Shown piece after piece: positions 33,600-46,655 of a stretch of 64,000 nucleotides of DNA. Made by a program: the position numbers and the translations under genes. This DNA is from Micropterus salmoides (lineage: Eukaryota > Chordata > Actinopteri > Centrarchiformes > Centrarchidae), in NCBI RefSeq assembly GCF_014851395.1, contig NW_024040817.1, positions 27,025,140 to 27,089,139 of the forward strand, read 5' to 3'. Numbering within the stretch: the first letter of the stretch is position 1; every line of letters starts with the position of its first letter. A model generated the notes under the pieces. The model was not told where the DNA came from. It saw nothing but the letters and a program-made list of their open reading frames with translations, and made no database searches.

Positions 33600-34560
33600 A
33601 CAGCACTAACGATACAATTGATTTTGGCTTCCAACAATCATAAAAACCAGTTAATCGAATTAAAACGATTATTGTGCGCACGCTGTTTCGCAATGACACT
33701 CATTTTGTCTTGTGTTATAAATCCAGTCTGTCAGTTGTTTTCCAACTACTGGAAAAGTGAAGGTGGTTAACCCTAGCTTACTTCTCTTCAGACTGTGATC
33801 TGGAACTGAGCAGGATGTTTGATGGCTGCTAGTTCAAGTTCGTTTGTTGACAAGACACAAACATGTAACTATACTTAAAGGAAAAAAGGAAACAGATATA
33901 TTTAGGCAGCCTGAACATGATTTGGCTGGAGCATTAAAGTGCGTAGTTCAACCCCCATCTAACTCTATACTAATAACAGGAGCATCAGAAATGAAAATAG
34001 CAGCAGCAGAGGTCAGTCATAAAGCTGTAATAATGTAATAATGCTATGTAATGTTAGCTACATTTATATCAAGTAACATTAAATAACTGCATTTCATTAC
34101 TACCTACTTAGTTGGATTGTTACAAATACTTTGCTATAATTTAATTACCAAGTAGTCACACACTGAGAAAAATCGCATCGTAGCCCTCATAATCATAATG
34201 CCTAGAAATTCCCACCCTTGAGGTGATGCATTGTGATGCATCGAGATATCTAATCGAATCATTGACATGATAATTGTAATCAAATCGTGAGACCAGTGAA
34301 GACGCACACCCCTACTTAAAGCCCAGACTCACTCTTATCCAGGCTATGATGTTTACTTCTCAAGATCAAGATGACAGGGTAATAACTGCTACAACTTGCT
34401 AGTCACCATTATTAGCTTAAGCAATAAGCCTATGGCATTTTACACTACAGAAATTAGCCTAGCGGCAAGCGGACTTCTCCTCTACTCATAGCTTTACAAT
34501 TTACATATTATTTATGCTTGTACTAAACCGGGTGTGTTCAATGTTGCATCATCTGACCCG
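33600..34560. repeat. composite hAT-like repeat with a nested insertion
   Basis: The outer parts (33620-33770 and 34380-34540) share words with 61580-62030, for example AGTCACCATTATTAGCTTAA and GTTTCGCAATGACACTC, partly in inverted order. The central part (about 33900-34314) matches the reverse complement of 41125-41430 and ends in GACGCACACCCCTA, an hAT-style terminus. The left terminus of the inner element was not identified. Confidence 0.5.
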
Positions 34561-35898
34561 TGATTGTAAAACTTATAGTGACCATGGGCCTCATGACAGA
34601 AACTTCTGAGATAAATCTCAGTTTAGGATGACATTTAGGATTTTTGGTATTACTGAAACATTTCCTAAAAGCATTTAGGAAAACATCCTATCTGATCTTA
34701 GGATAGGAATTTAGCTATTATAGAAGCGTCCTAACTGAAGAATTTCTCAAATTAGGATGGTATAGACCTTGTTCTTAATTTCAAAATAACTTGTCAAAAA
34801 TGTCAGAACCACTGTTGTTACATCTGTATGGCAATTACAGTGAAGATGGGGAACAACATGAACACCGAAATACTATGATTGAAAGGCTACTCAAACCGTG
34901 TGATGAAAGCCAGTTAGGACATTTTTCAATAATGAGGCCCCAGGTTACATTGCTGTCCCCATCTCTCTCCTCTGCTCTCTGTCAGGTATGTATGTCTGAC
35001 GACAGACATACAAAGCTTTGTTTCCAAACCTCAATAGAAGCTTCAAATGTAAAGAACTAATGATATTTAATACAGCCCTAGACACAAACTCAACAGGATT
35101 ACTGAAACGTGGCCATTAAAGATATGTACTGAGCAGGACATTATACTTTTCATAAGATGATTATGTTAACTAAGATGTGTAATGTGTAATCACAATTGCT
35201 AAATTATCTAGAACACTTTTGTACGGCAATTTTATTGCCAACATATATAGAGATAGAGATATATCTGTGATAAGTTGCTGGATGAAATAGGACACTCAGA
35301 TTTACTGGCAGGGCTTTAAAAGGTAAAAATATATGTATTTGCAAGAGTTGTAGGTTTCTACCACTCAGCACCCGACATTCCCATACAATCCTGCAACAAT
35401 AAATGTCTAGGGTAACCACTGTGCACACTCGCACTCCTTACCTCCTTAACTAATCTGACAGCTGACCTTATAGAGACTTCAACAAACTGTAACTCACCTT
35501 TCCAGCAGCAGTTGGTCTGAATACAAACTCTGGACAGCATGAAACAGAGGCTTTGTTCACTGAAACAACTGTGCTGGCTACAGCTGCCAAAGACTGTTTG
35601 TACCTGACAAATCCCATAATAACAGAGGCTGGTCCAACAGATGCAGCTCTGACTGCATGTCACACAGGAAAAAAAAAACATGGAGACAATGCAGCCAGCT
35701 GCTTTTAGATGTTATTGCAGATGGAAAAACAGTTTTAAGTGAGAAGCTAAATTCAATTAGGCTGTTTGTTTCACCCTCAACCTGAATGTCAGACACCTGC
35801 ATAAATTCCAGCTGTAATGGTAGACGTTTATTTAACGTGCAGCAAGTGCCAGCGAGCCCTGCAGCAGAGGACAGACATGAAAGCTCTGCCTTCACAGA
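34561..35898. other. no gene recognised; 9-bp hairpin at 34990-35011
   Basis: GTATGTCTG and CAGACATAC are exact reverse complements with a 4-nt loop. The minus open frames at 35204-35895 are Cys/Ser-rich, overlap one another and show no domain. Confidence 0.45.
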
Positions 35899-35929
35899 GA
35901 AGAAAAGAGAAGAAAAGAAAAGAAAAGCA
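35899..35929. repeat. (AGAAA)n simple repeat
   Basis: AGAAAAGAGAAGAAAAGAAA-type purine tract of about 30 bp. Confidence 0.8.
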
Positions 35930-38900
35930 GCTCTGGTACAACAACTAAACTATGTCTACCTACGAGTTGAAGACTACAGCTTTCATAAATGCAAATAGAA
36001 TAATTTGAGCTCATACTGGAGAGACACAGCACCACTACAGCAGTCTTCAGGGTATCAGCCGATCCTTAAAAACAATTACCCACAACAGGGCCCTTGGGCG
36101 CAGACGTTCTAATTGGAAAGCTCATGGAATCTAACTTACAATACAGACATGGAGATAACAGCCTTATTCATTTACAACCCCATCATCATCTTCTTCAGTA
36201 GAAAATGAGTACCAAACACAAGATACTCTAAAGTAAACTAACATCACAATGAAGCTCTCAGTGTTTAATAGCATTTCCTTTACATTTAACCATGTTAACA
36301 AGGTTTGTGTGCGCCGCAGTAATCTGTAAACAGTAATCTAAAAGAACCAACAGTGTTCAGCATTAAACTATATTTAACGAAGAAATGTTCACCGCAGCAT
36401 CAAGCATACAATCCCTGACTGACACATGAAAAACAAAAATAAATGTAGTGACTTTTAACATGTATGTATGACTTGTAATGCAAAACTGTTTCTCAGTGTT
36501 GCCAGTACAAAAGGTAAATCCCGTACAGTTCACAGAGGAATAGTTTATGTCACAGCAAAGTTACCATGGACAACAATTAGGCAAAAATAAATAAATAAAA
36601 GTATTGAAAAGTATTTGGAAAAACAATGCAATCACAACTCCAACGCACAAGTAAATGAAACTACGTCCCATTGTGTTTTTTTCCTACTTTGACACAAACC
36701 TCAGCTGCAATCTGGAGTCTGAAGATGTATGTTGAAGACAATGGAGGGACACAATAAAGTCTGCACTTTTGAACCTCTGTTTTGAAAAGTAAAAAAACTC
36801 TGCTTGCAAACCATGATGAAATTTGTTAATCAATTACAAAAAATATAAATATATCATGCTTTCCTTAATAATGGCAGTCTGACTACTGTATTATTCATGC
36901 ACTAACACCTCTTAAAATCCCATTTGGTTGTCTTGGTACAGTAGATAACATGAGTGGGTCAATGTTTTGTTTGTTCTTATGCACGCTTACAAGGACACAC
37001 GAGCATGTGGTACACATTCCTGCCAACGTTTTTACACTATTCAGCGGATGGACAGGTGGCAGTAATATGCCAAGAAAAGTAGCTCTCTGTCCTCGGAGAG
37101 AGCAGAGAGGGAGGGTGGAAGTACGTTTTTTTTTCTCTCTGGCCCTGATTGGTGCCTGCCTTCAGCAACCTCCATCAAAATAATAGGGAAGCCCGTATTT
37201 AGCTTAAGAAGCAAAACCCAGGGAAAAAAGAGCTAAGATTATGACAACTACATATCTACACAAGATAAAATTGTGAATTAAGACATTTGGTACTGTCTTT
37301 GGTCTGCCTTCTTCACGAATGATGAGTGTATGCTGTGTACAGGCCAAAACACATTCAGCAGCCACAGAAAAGATGCATATCAGCCAATGTGCATTTAGCT
37401 CCAACGATAGGTGACAGAAGTGCTCACTGTTTATCAGCATGCACTGTCAATTTAAATAGAGCAGTCATTGTTGGAAGAAGTTCTAACTGCCCTTTTGAAA
37501 ATCGCATCTCTTACTCATTTGTCACAAAACACAAGAGACTAGATGTGTGGCTCATTGCACATTTTATTCAAAGGCTTTTGTAAATCAACTCAGTATGAAA
37601 AAAGTAATACTGTGCCAAGGCGGCAAATAATCGGAATATTCAGAACATTGGACTTCTTTTTAGCTTTTATACTGTAGATAGATAATTGGTGTTACACTGC
37701 TTATAAAGCCCACAAATAACCTGAGCAAGACAGGAATAATTAAGACTAGCAATAATTACATAACAGGCCCTGTGAAGGAATTGAGATTTCACACTGAATG
37801 ATTAAAAGCAGTTGAACAAGGACAGCCATTCCATGAGAACATGTAGTCCATATACAAGGCTTTCTGTTAATCCCTAGTACACGGGCAGGGTGCCAGACCA
37901 GATAGCCAGCTCCACACAGAACTATTATAGCCTGGAGAATGAGTATAAAAAAGTACTGGGGTGGGAGAAAAGAGCAAGACAGAGAGTGAGAGGGAAAAAA
38001 AGCGAGAGAGTCCAATTCACTGAACGCCAGGATGGGCTATATTTTTATTTTTCTCCTTTCATCTCGGTCAAAGCACGCACTGAACAAAAGGCAGCAAATG
38101 CTGATGAGACCAACCAGCCCGACCACGTTGTTTCTGTTCTGCTGTTTGAAGAGGAGGAAGATAAGCAGTGGGATTTAAATAATCAGGTTCTACAGGATTT
38201 TCTCCCAACGCAACTGCAGAGCGTTTTAAGATCAAGATGAAGTTTCTTTTCCCATTAATCAATTTAATTTGATGAGATCATCATAAATATATGCTCTCGC
38301 CCAAGTCCATTTCTGAATGTTTACTTAAAAATGAAGTGGAGTGAAAAAATGTAAATACTGCATATCATGTTATGTAACCATGCCATTACCAAGCAAGGCT
38401 GAGGTGTTTTCAGAAGGTAGAGCAGCTTTAAAAACACCATGAATGCATCAGCAGCAATCACGGTGTGTGTGCTTATGTCTGTATGTGTGTCTCACTTGTG
38501 TAGTCAACAGTCCTTTGTCAAATAGACTCTCAAACATTAAATCTTGCACCGAATGCGGACAGCTCATTTAATCTTATTTTTCTAAGTACCACTTATGTAC
38601 AGGCCACAACAAAATCAGCTGAAGACGTATTGGCTAAGCGGTGAGGGGGCAGTTGCATTGCAATTTGATGAGGTGATGAATGTCAAGTGTGGTAATTTAC
38701 TGTAGCTGCACAAACTGTTTATTGAGAAAAGTTGGCACTGGAGAACTTCCACCGTGTGAAAGCATCTATTATTTAATTAGGGAGATTAGAGTTCTGGTGG
38801 GTGGTCAGGGTTCACCGCAAACAAACAAGCTGACAGTTTACAGTCAGTGAGATACTAGGAGTGCACTTCAGTGATAAAGGTTTTCATTGTGTACTGATTG

Positions 38901-40807
38901 CTTCGATATGTTATATGTAAGTGTAGTTTGTGAAGTATAATATGATTTATATACATACTGTCTAACAACAGTTCTATCATCTACACAGAAACATGTTTCC
39001 ACTAACTTGACTTAAAGTCAACCATCATTTCAGATGTCCCAAATTGACTTCTGATTAACATTTAGTTCCATTTAGCATAATTCCATGGAACTGCAATAAA
39101 AGAAATGGAGACAAAACTGCCCCGTAGGACTGATGGCACTACGGCAATAGCTCTGTCATTAAAAGTTGGAAAAGGCTTTGAAGTTGCCAGTCTAACACAG
39201 CCCATTATACTGATTATATCTTATTGTGAATATACTGTATATTGGCCCTGCTCGAGACACAACACACACAAAAAAGGAATCAACTGCTTTTGTAACATTA
39301 AAATGTCTTGGGTGTTATATGTATGGTCTGTTGCAACCGTACATCACATTGAAACAATTCATTATACGGTATTGCCTGTGTAAAATCTAGAACTGTAGTT
39401 CTCTTTCAAACATTTGCTTCAACTATGAGCCAGCAAGCTAACACCTTAGTCACCAGCACGGACACTGTCCATCAGTTACTTTGCTAATTTTTCACCATAG
39501 AGCAGGATATGACAACGGTATCTACACTGCTTTACCACTGGGGCAGGATAGCCACTGGGCTATCTTTTCAATCACGGACACTCATGTTATGACAGAACAG
39601 GGGTCAAGTTTTGAGACTGTAGCTGATGTACATGTCCATTTCAACCTACCTGAGATAGTTGTAAATTTACTATTTGTCCAGAAATCACAAGACATCCACA
39701 GAATAAAAATCCAAACTGTCCTGTAAACAGAAAGCTCTGTCCAGTTAGATTTGTTAAATCTTTTGCCTCTTTTTTTCCATGAGGTTCTTTTGCATAAAGC
39801 ATCACAGAATGATGAGGCTAGCAGACATGAGCATGCTGCATCCAGCTTACTGACACAACATTTGATGATTTCTGGAAATGATGATGATAAACCTTTTCAA
39901 AGAGTTCTAGGTGCCACATGAAGTGGCCAGTTTCAGACGAGACAATGTTGTCATCAGTCCAAAGATTCACCAAGGTGGAGGTGTGTAGTCTGAATGTCCT
40001 GAGCTGTCAGAGTATGTAAACGTGAAAATCTGCACTTTATCAAAGAAAGAAAGTAAAGTAAGTAAAGTAAATTAGTGTCAGCGTGCATATGGGGAGGCAA
40101 AAGGTTTTCGGTTTGTCTTGGGGGCTATTAATTTGCTTTTAGCTCATGACCATCAGAAAGAGAGAGGGCCCAACATCAGAAAACAAACCATGAACAGATT
40201 CACCTTGATAGCGTGATACAAAGGACAAATAACTGATTTCTGCAGTAATCTGTGTGGATTTTCTTGACGCTCCTGACAAACTGCCCAATGTTACAAGCAA
40301 TTTTACTCTAATGAATCTTGCGTGCCAAAGACAACAGGCTGTACTTGCTGCTGGAAATAGAACCTTCCCAGGATATTTAGTAATGGTGACAGCGTGAGAG
40401 AGCTGACAAATTAATGGTTATTCCAGTTAGCACATACAGAACAGAAAAATTCATCAAGGTGTGCTGCATAATACAACCTGTAACATATCCTTGCCATCCC
40501 ACGTGTGCACCATGGTACACCAGTTGCAATGAGATATGGACTCTTCTTATACAACTTAAAGAGCTGTAGGAGGCTTGAGTGTGACCACCAATCACACTTT
40601 TAGAAGAGCCTATAACTGTGTCCAGACAAGATCAACATCTGTACTGCCTCAAATGGGTTTCTGCAGTGTTCATCAAATTAAATTTAACACGTTTTAGGAG
40701 CTTTTTAATTCCATCCAGAGTACAATGTAATACCCTTTTCACAGTCATACCAGACATTATGACAGAAAATCCACAGGGGCACTAAGGCAATACAGTTATG
40801 AAGTACA
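35930..40807. other. no feature recognised
   Basis: Nearly 5 kb of intron with no repeat that I can name. A short GAAAG/TAAAG tract lies at 40044-40070. The open plus frame at 37890-38240 is the longest here, but it starts in purine-rich DNA and has no domain or good splice sites. Confidence 0.4.
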
Positions 40808-40808
40808 C

Positions 40809-40920
40809 ATAGGGCTGTACATACAGATTATTTTCAAGTCGATTAATCTAACGATTATTTTTTCAATTAGTCGATTAATCTAATAACTAATTTTGTTTAT
40901 TCATTAAAATACCAATTTAT
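40809..40920 (+). repeat. hAT-type TAGGGCTGT fragment
   Basis: TAGGGCTGTACATACAGATT, then TCGATTAATCTAACGATTAT and TTTTTCAATTAGTCGATTAA. This is the left end of a widespread fish hAT-like repeat, the same family as the outer element at 60687. Confidence 0.6.
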
Positions 40921-41124
40921 CCAAAATAAATATCAAAAATATGTCTAATCAATAAATCTACATTTTATTCAATCATCCTGATAAAGCACATTAGAATAAT
41001 GACAATAGCAGCAAATCTTAAAATGAATAAAATTTCCACGTCACTGATGTGTTGTGATAATAACAATAACAGACATTAATTAGGCTACTTTACTTAAAAC
41101 TTTCTGACATGGATTCATTTCAAT

Positions 41125-41430
41125 ATTAAGTAATGATTCAATATCACGATGCATCATCTCAAGGGTGGGATTTTCTACGCACCTCATTACGATTATGAGG
41201 GCTACGATGCGGTTGTAAAAGAATGGGATAAAGATATATTTTCCACACTGTGTGACTACTCGGTACTTGTAAGTATTTGTGACAATCCAAACAAGTAGGT
41301 AGTAATGAAATGCAGATATTTAATGTTACTTCATATAAATTTAGCTAACACTGCATAGCATTATTTTATTATTATTTATTTTTATTATTAGTATAGATTC
41401 AGATGGGGGGTTGGACTGTCTAGTGTAGTT
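41125..41430 (+). repeat. hAT-like repeat, inverted copy of 33.9-34.3 kb
   Basis: CATCTCAAGGGTGGGATTTT, TATGAGGGCTACGATGCGGT and AGTAGGTAGTAATGAAATGC match the reverse complement of 34300-33940. The inverted partner lies 7 kb away in the same intron. Confidence 0.65.
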
Positions 41431-42397
41431 AAGTTCGTGTTTGTGTCTTGTCTTGTAAGTTGATTATTGTGATCTTGTATTGAGCACACTGGGCCTTGAG
41501 AAACGGCATTTCGTTCATTTGTGTACTCAAGACATCTATGGGTAACCCCTTATATAAGGACACTGATGTGAAAGCTTTGGTAATTCATCCAAACCTAATA
41601 TAACAACGTATAACAAAATCAGCACAAACAGTACATATAGTAGCACTGCTCAAAATCTATGTAAGTGCCAGAGGCCAAATACATCCTATATTATGCTGTA
41701 TTCCCTTCAGTTTAATAACGGTGACCCATTAAGTTGAACCCATTTTTAAAATTTGCCTCAGGCACTGAGAAAAAGTGGACATGCACCATTATGTGAAACA
41801 TTTCCCAAGGGCGTCCCTTACTCGTAAATACCATGTTACTTAAGAACACCCTTCATGTCTACTTGGAGAAGTGCAAGCTGACAAAGCACACACTGTAAAA
41901 AGACATTTACAGGAGTGGCTGGTGCATACTGTAAGGTCACTCAGAACTGTGGTCTCTGCAGAAAACTTTCCCTTTTCTTAGCTTTTCTTTTTCTTTTATG
42001 AAGCTGAAACTCTGATTCAGATTCAAGAGAGAATGAAATATTAATATTGAGTGTAAAACAATAACCATTCAATTACAACCCAATAAGGGGAGATAGAGGG
42101 TAGTAAAATAATATGCAGTTGTCAGCTGTGTCACATTACTGTTTAAATTCTTAAAGACTTATTTCATTATATGGGTTATCAGTGAATGTGCATTTCATAC
42201 TAGGTCTGAATGTGCCAAGTGGACATTCAAATATTGTTGGAATTTCCCACCAGGGCTGTCGCAATATCCACTAAATTGAAATACCGCGGAGGGTGGCAAG
42301 CACTGCAACAACCACAATGTTCATACTTTAAGGAGTGTTAAATTAATAAATTAGCGCTTTAAAAGTCCCACAACTGTAACGAGTTCTGCAAGGCAAG
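41431..42397. other. no gene recognised; possible repeat tail at 41460-41530
   Basis: CCTTGAGAAACGGCATTTCG resembles the tail of a common fish retroposon. The remainder is unassigned. Confidence 0.4.
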
Positions 42398-42688
42398 GAC
42401 TATACTTTCCGTGTCCGCGGGTACGCGAGGGTCCGCGTGATGGAAAAATCGTCAGAGGGGGTACGCATGGGGTCGGACGTCTGCATGCCTCCCATTTTTT
42501 GCGGCCGGTCTGCATGGCGACCTTTTTATATACAGTCTATGGTGGTGACTAGCGCTACCAGGGCAACAACCGAGCTACTGCACATGTATGGAACGTGTCT
42601 GCCAAACTGACTGCAGAAGGTAGTATAAACAGAAGTAGTCCGCGTCTGCGGGGTCTGCATCTGTCCGTGTCCGCTCCCGAGTATATTC
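42398..42688. mobile_element. CpG-rich miniature inverted-repeat element (about 290 bp)
   Basis: The left end reads GACTATACTTTCCGTGTCCG; the right end, on the other strand, reads GAATATACTCGGGAGCGGAC followed by ACGGAC. Both arms are unusually rich in CpG (CGCGGGTACGCGAGGGTCCG). The interior has TAGCGCTAC, as in the two Harbinger-like elements. No clear target duplication could be read, so the superfamily is open. Confidence 0.55.
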
Positions 42689-43359
42689 GAGGCTTAATGG
42701 TTCAAGGACGGATCGCCATAGGCTGTACACAGACACAGACGCTTTTAGTATCCTATTTGGCACTAAATTACTTCTTTGATGAAAAATGCGATAATACTTC
42801 ACCGCGACAGTCCTATTTCCCAGTTACACTTAATATCATTGTTTAAGTGTATCACCTTAAAAATGAATTGTGTGGTCAGAGATGTAAAGCTATGTGATGC
42901 TATCGTTAGCATAAACGGCTGCAGTGCAGAGCTGTCAGAAGTGACTTACCAGCAGTTTTGTTATTAGTGTGGCTGTTTGTGTTAAATATAATGGCATTTT
43001 TGAATGTAATGATTATTTTTAAATGAGAAGTGGTAATACTGGTAAGAAAATTAGATCATTAATACATTAGTTGGTAAACTTGCTGGTACCAGGTACCCAA
43101 ATGTGAGTTTGCTGCTGTTCTTAGTTTTATAACACTGTAATTGGTACATCTTGGGTATTTGACATGTAAGACAGAGTGAGCAGTTTGAAGATAAAAAATG
43201 TGATGGGCATTGTTCACATTTTTCGAACATTTTACAGAATGTACTATTATTAAAAACAAATCTACTACCCCATCAGCATTTAGTGGTTAATATCACTTAA
43301 TCAAAAGACATTTGAGATTAAAGGTTGGTACCCCACAGTCTTGTAAGTATTTAAATGTG
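42689..43359. other. no feature recognised
   Basis: Intron sequence. Nothing named. Confidence 0.4.
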
Positions 43360-43480
43360 TTTTTATGTTGTGTTATGTTGCTTTTACATTTTGTCGTGAA
43401 GCCTTTTATGTTTTATGTAAAGCACTTGCCTTGTAGTTGAAATGAGCTACAGGCTACAAATAAACTTGTCTTGCGTTACG
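43360..43480 (+). repeat. L2-type LINE 3' tail
   Basis: TTTTATGTTTTATGTAAAGC, ACTTGCCTTGTAGTTGAAAT, then CTACAAATAAACTTGTCTTG. This is the terminal part of a common fish LINE family, without its coding region. Confidence 0.6.
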
Positions 43481-43654
43481 AACATATCATTTATAATACT
43501 GTGTAGACCAACAATACAGGTCAGGAGTTAATTCATACAAAATAATAGCAATTTTAGCTTCCAACCAAAAGGAATTGTTTGTAGCTTTAATTCAAAACTT
43601 TATTAATGATTGGGTCAATTTCAATACAGAAGGATTTCAGAGAATATTTTAGGC

Positions 43655-43860
43655 CAAATTATCTTTATAAATCCCAAAGGGGAATCTGAGGCATTGCAGC
43701 AGTAAAAAATAGAGAATGAGAGTATTATTGCAATCTTGGTTGTAGTATGGAGGAGGGGGCTCGTCCAACAGCCTGCAGATCTTCGACTCTGCTGTTAATG
43801 ATTTCATAAAATCATCCACAATAAAAGCCTCTTCTCAACATCTGCTTATCCATAGCCTTG
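43655..43860. repeat. AAATCCCAAAGGGGAATCTG-type repeat
   Basis: Resembles the fish repeat with TTTATCCCAAGGGGAAAT-like ends. It is a fragment and the class is not assigned. Confidence 0.35.
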
Positions 43861-44383
43861 GCCCCACTGGAATAACTGGCCAACAGCCCTTCTAGGCTTT
43901 CCCAAAAACTTTACATGAGGAGGATGGTAAACAGCAAGGGGGTTGAGTTGGCAATCAGGACTATTAATCTTTAAAATGTAAGTAGAGCATCATCAGTTTT
44001 TATCCTTCACCGGAGTCAAAAATCAATTCAAAAGCTTTTTACTACAGTTCAGCTATCAGTGGCTACCAGCGAGAGGGCAGAGAGGTAGGGAAGCGTGTGG
44101 AAAAAAAATTGCATGAGCTTCTTGGTAGTTTCCTCTCTGAGCGTTTTGCTGCTCTGTGTTTCCTTCATGTTTAAATCGACTTTCACACTGTTGCACATCT
44201 TTGATATCACACTGTGGTTGCAGTCAAAAAGAGGATCTGACTTCATGCTCTGCCGCCCTGCTGTAAATCTATCCTTTGATTAACGAGAGGGCACAATTTA
44301 AACACTGGCTTCTCTTTAGGAAGACCAGTTCTCAGCCTTAGCTGAGAGACTTCTGTCTATGGATAAGCACTGTCCTATATTAC
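43861..44383. other. no feature recognised
   Basis: The small frames at 44049-44283 overlap on opposite strands and have no domains. Confidence 0.4.
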
Positions 44384-44945
44384 CTACCTGAATGCTGCTT
44401 TAATATATGGAGCTAATTTATTGCCAAAAAATGTTATGGTTTGCAAATACAAAACATAGCTTCTCATATCTTGTAAACAAATGGGAGAGATGTGGCAAGT
44501 CAACATGAAGGTTATATTTGCCAGAATATATCCGAGCATTGCAAATGTTAGCATGTAGCAGAGTACTGTTTTGAGTGTACTGTGTTTTTCTTCCTCCTTT
44601 CGGGAGTAAGAATATTTTAGTTTAGTTTGACACAACTTGCATATAGTGTGTCTCTTGTCCTGGTCCTTTCCCCCTTCAACTTCATTTAAGCCAAATTGCT
44701 TCCACATGCTCGCTTTTAATGCAGAGGGCGCAGGTCGGATTTCTCGCTCAGGCATCTTGTGGATTTCTTTGCCACAGACTGTCCGTCCAGGTGATGCACC
44801 TCCACACTGCAGAATTCTGCCTTTTGCGTTCAATCAACATTACGTTATCAATTAACCTTTAGAAAATCGATTTTTGACATTTGTGAATTGATTCAGAATC
44901 GCACCATCTGCGTCTCAATGCATCTAAGAATCAATCCCCCCCGCC
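44384..44945 (-). pseudogene. hAT transposase remnant with a BED zinc finger
   Basis: The minus frame (44384-44833) contains MPEREIRPAPSALKASMWKQ, FGLNEVEGGKDQDKRHTICK and LCQTKLKYSYSR. This is the start of a ZBED/hAT transposase: the Trp and Phe of the BED fold and the first Cys pair (CKLC) are present. The His pair that should follow is lost, and after KYSYSRKEE the frame runs into unrelated hydrophobic sequence. Right of it (44850-44940) lie GAATTGATTCAGAATCGCAC and TGCATCTAAGAATCAAT, matching fish hAT terminal sequence, so the element begins near 44945. The left end and the catalytic domain are missing. Confidence 0.65.
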
Positions 44946-45439
44946 CCAACCCCTACTACCTACCTGAGACTAAGCTAAATCAAGTGGGTGGTACCATACT
45001 GATCCCGGTCACACACATGCTTGTTTTTTTTTTTGTTTTTTTTAAACTATTAACATTAAATCAAATTCAACATAAAAGATAATGTGTTTACACAGTTAAC
45101 AAACAGCTACATGTCAAATCAAATATAACATCAGCCACTGTTTACATTTATAGTTCACAGGTCCTCTTAGAGTGTAGCTCAGGTAAATTCCTGTTTAAGC
45201 TTTTTTTGAGACCGAGAACAAAAAAACTTTTTTCACACTTGTACACACTTTTATAAGAGCCTATCACTCATTATTCATTATTTAGTTTATTATAATTCCT
45301 AATTTAAAGTATTCATTTTTCTCAGTGTATGTGTGCAGTCATGTTTGCAGATGTAGGTATTGTAATGAACTAATATCATGTATCAAAAAGTTTATTCATT
45401 TCCATTTCAGTAATGTCAGTAAACGCACACTGGCTTTGT
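44946..45439. other. no feature recognised
   Basis: Intron sequence with a T-rich run near 45022-45042. No gene. Confidence 0.4.
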
Positions 45440-45690
45440 AGTCACTGTACATGTGCTGACCAGGACTAGAAAGGCAGCACACATTACACCGATTTTAAAG
45501 TCTCTGCACTAGCTACCCGTCTGTTTCTGAATTGATTTTAAGATCCTTTTTATTGGTTTACCTCTTACCTATCTTGGTCCTACCTATTTATCAGATTTGC
45601 TTTTGGCCTGTAAATCCTCACAAACCCTCAGGTCTTCTAGTAAGTGTTTTAGTGATCGCTGTAGCCTAAAATGCCTGATTTTGCGGCAGA
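45440..45690 (+). pseudogene. L2-type LINE ORF2 3' fragment
   Basis: Plus-strand translation with stops gives HITPILKSLH, then LPVCF, IDFKILFIGLPLTYLGPTYL and SDLLLACKSSQTLRSSSKCF. This is the C-terminal end of an L2-like reverse transcriptase ORF. Two stops interrupt it (after ILKSLH and after LPVCF). It is a 250-bp relic. Confidence 0.7.
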
Positions 45691-46012
45691 TTTTCTTTTA
45701 TTTTGAGATGAAATTGTGTGAGTAAGTGAAAATTGATTTTTTTTTTTACTTTAGAATTATAGTTGAATCATTAAACAGTCCCTACAGGATTATGTGGCCC
45801 TATCCCTGCATATTTAAACCAACTTACCTTGATTATTTCATCGTTGTAACTGACTGGGATGCAGCAGCCTGTGTTACAGATTTGTCTCGTCTGACGTCCT
45901 CCATGTGTTTCTGCTACTCTCCGCGTATGTTTTGAGGTGGAAAAGTTTGTTCATAGATGATTTCGACCACAATACTGCACATTAACAGTTTACCACAGCC
46001 TTAGTAAAATTT

Positions 46013-46655
46013 TAGTAAAGACCGGGATCAATAGTGGAAGATTCGATGGGCGGAGCCTGATTCGACTGTCAATCTCATAGTCGAAGCTTCGCATTGAAAC
46101 AAGGATCATGCCATTTTGGCGATATGGGGGTGCTCAACGTCTGATTTTACATAGAACTACCAGTTTTCTCCCAATAAGTTAATATACAGCCTATTACAAT
46201 ACACATTTCAACGTTTATTCCTGTAAATAAACATGTAAAAAGAATAAACCTTTCAATAAATGTTTTTAAAAGTGCGTAAATAAATCCACAATTGTAACCC
46301 TAACCCTGGGTCTTCTGTGCGCATGTGTAGGCGTAGCGTGTGTGTGTGCAGTGGCGGAAGTGGAACACTTGCTGAAGAGACCGAGCCCCAGCTTCACCGG
46401 TGTTATGCTGAATTGTCCGACCTCGCGGGACTTTTGGATAATTTATCACCGTTGATGAACCACACAAAGAATATTTTATCGTTTTTAAATAGCCGGCTAC
46501 TTCAAATAGACCCGCGATGAACCTTGACGTGCATGCAAAACTCACACAAGACCGGTGAATGACAGGCGCACAGGCGCGCATGCGCACCAGAGAGCGAGCG
46601 AGCGAGCAAGAGAGAAAAGGGTCTTCAGTGTAAATTGAATGAATAGAGGACTGCA
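46013..46655 (-). mobile_element. hAT-like non-autonomous element, inverted copy of 60730-61361
   Basis: GGATCATGCCATTTTGGCGA, TATGGGGGTGCTCAACGTCT, AACCCTAACCCTGGGTC and TAGCCGGCTACTTCAAATAG match the reverse complement of the element at 60730-61361 over its whole length. The termini are more degraded than in that copy. Small CGAG/GAGC repeats occur near 46594-46612. Confidence 0.75.

Noticed and set aside
35204..35895. Three overlapping Cys/Ser-rich minus frames
   Set aside because: They use different frames over the same DNA and show no domain; consistent with chance.
37890..38240. 116-codon plus frame with an acidic C-terminal half
   Set aside because: Starts in purine-rich DNA inside the ctdp1 intron, with no recognisable family and no good splice signals.
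46294..46310. Telomere-like CCCTAACCCT word, also present inverted near 61070
   Set aside because: Only about two units long and present in both copies of the same mobile element, so it is repeat sequence, not an interstitial telomere.
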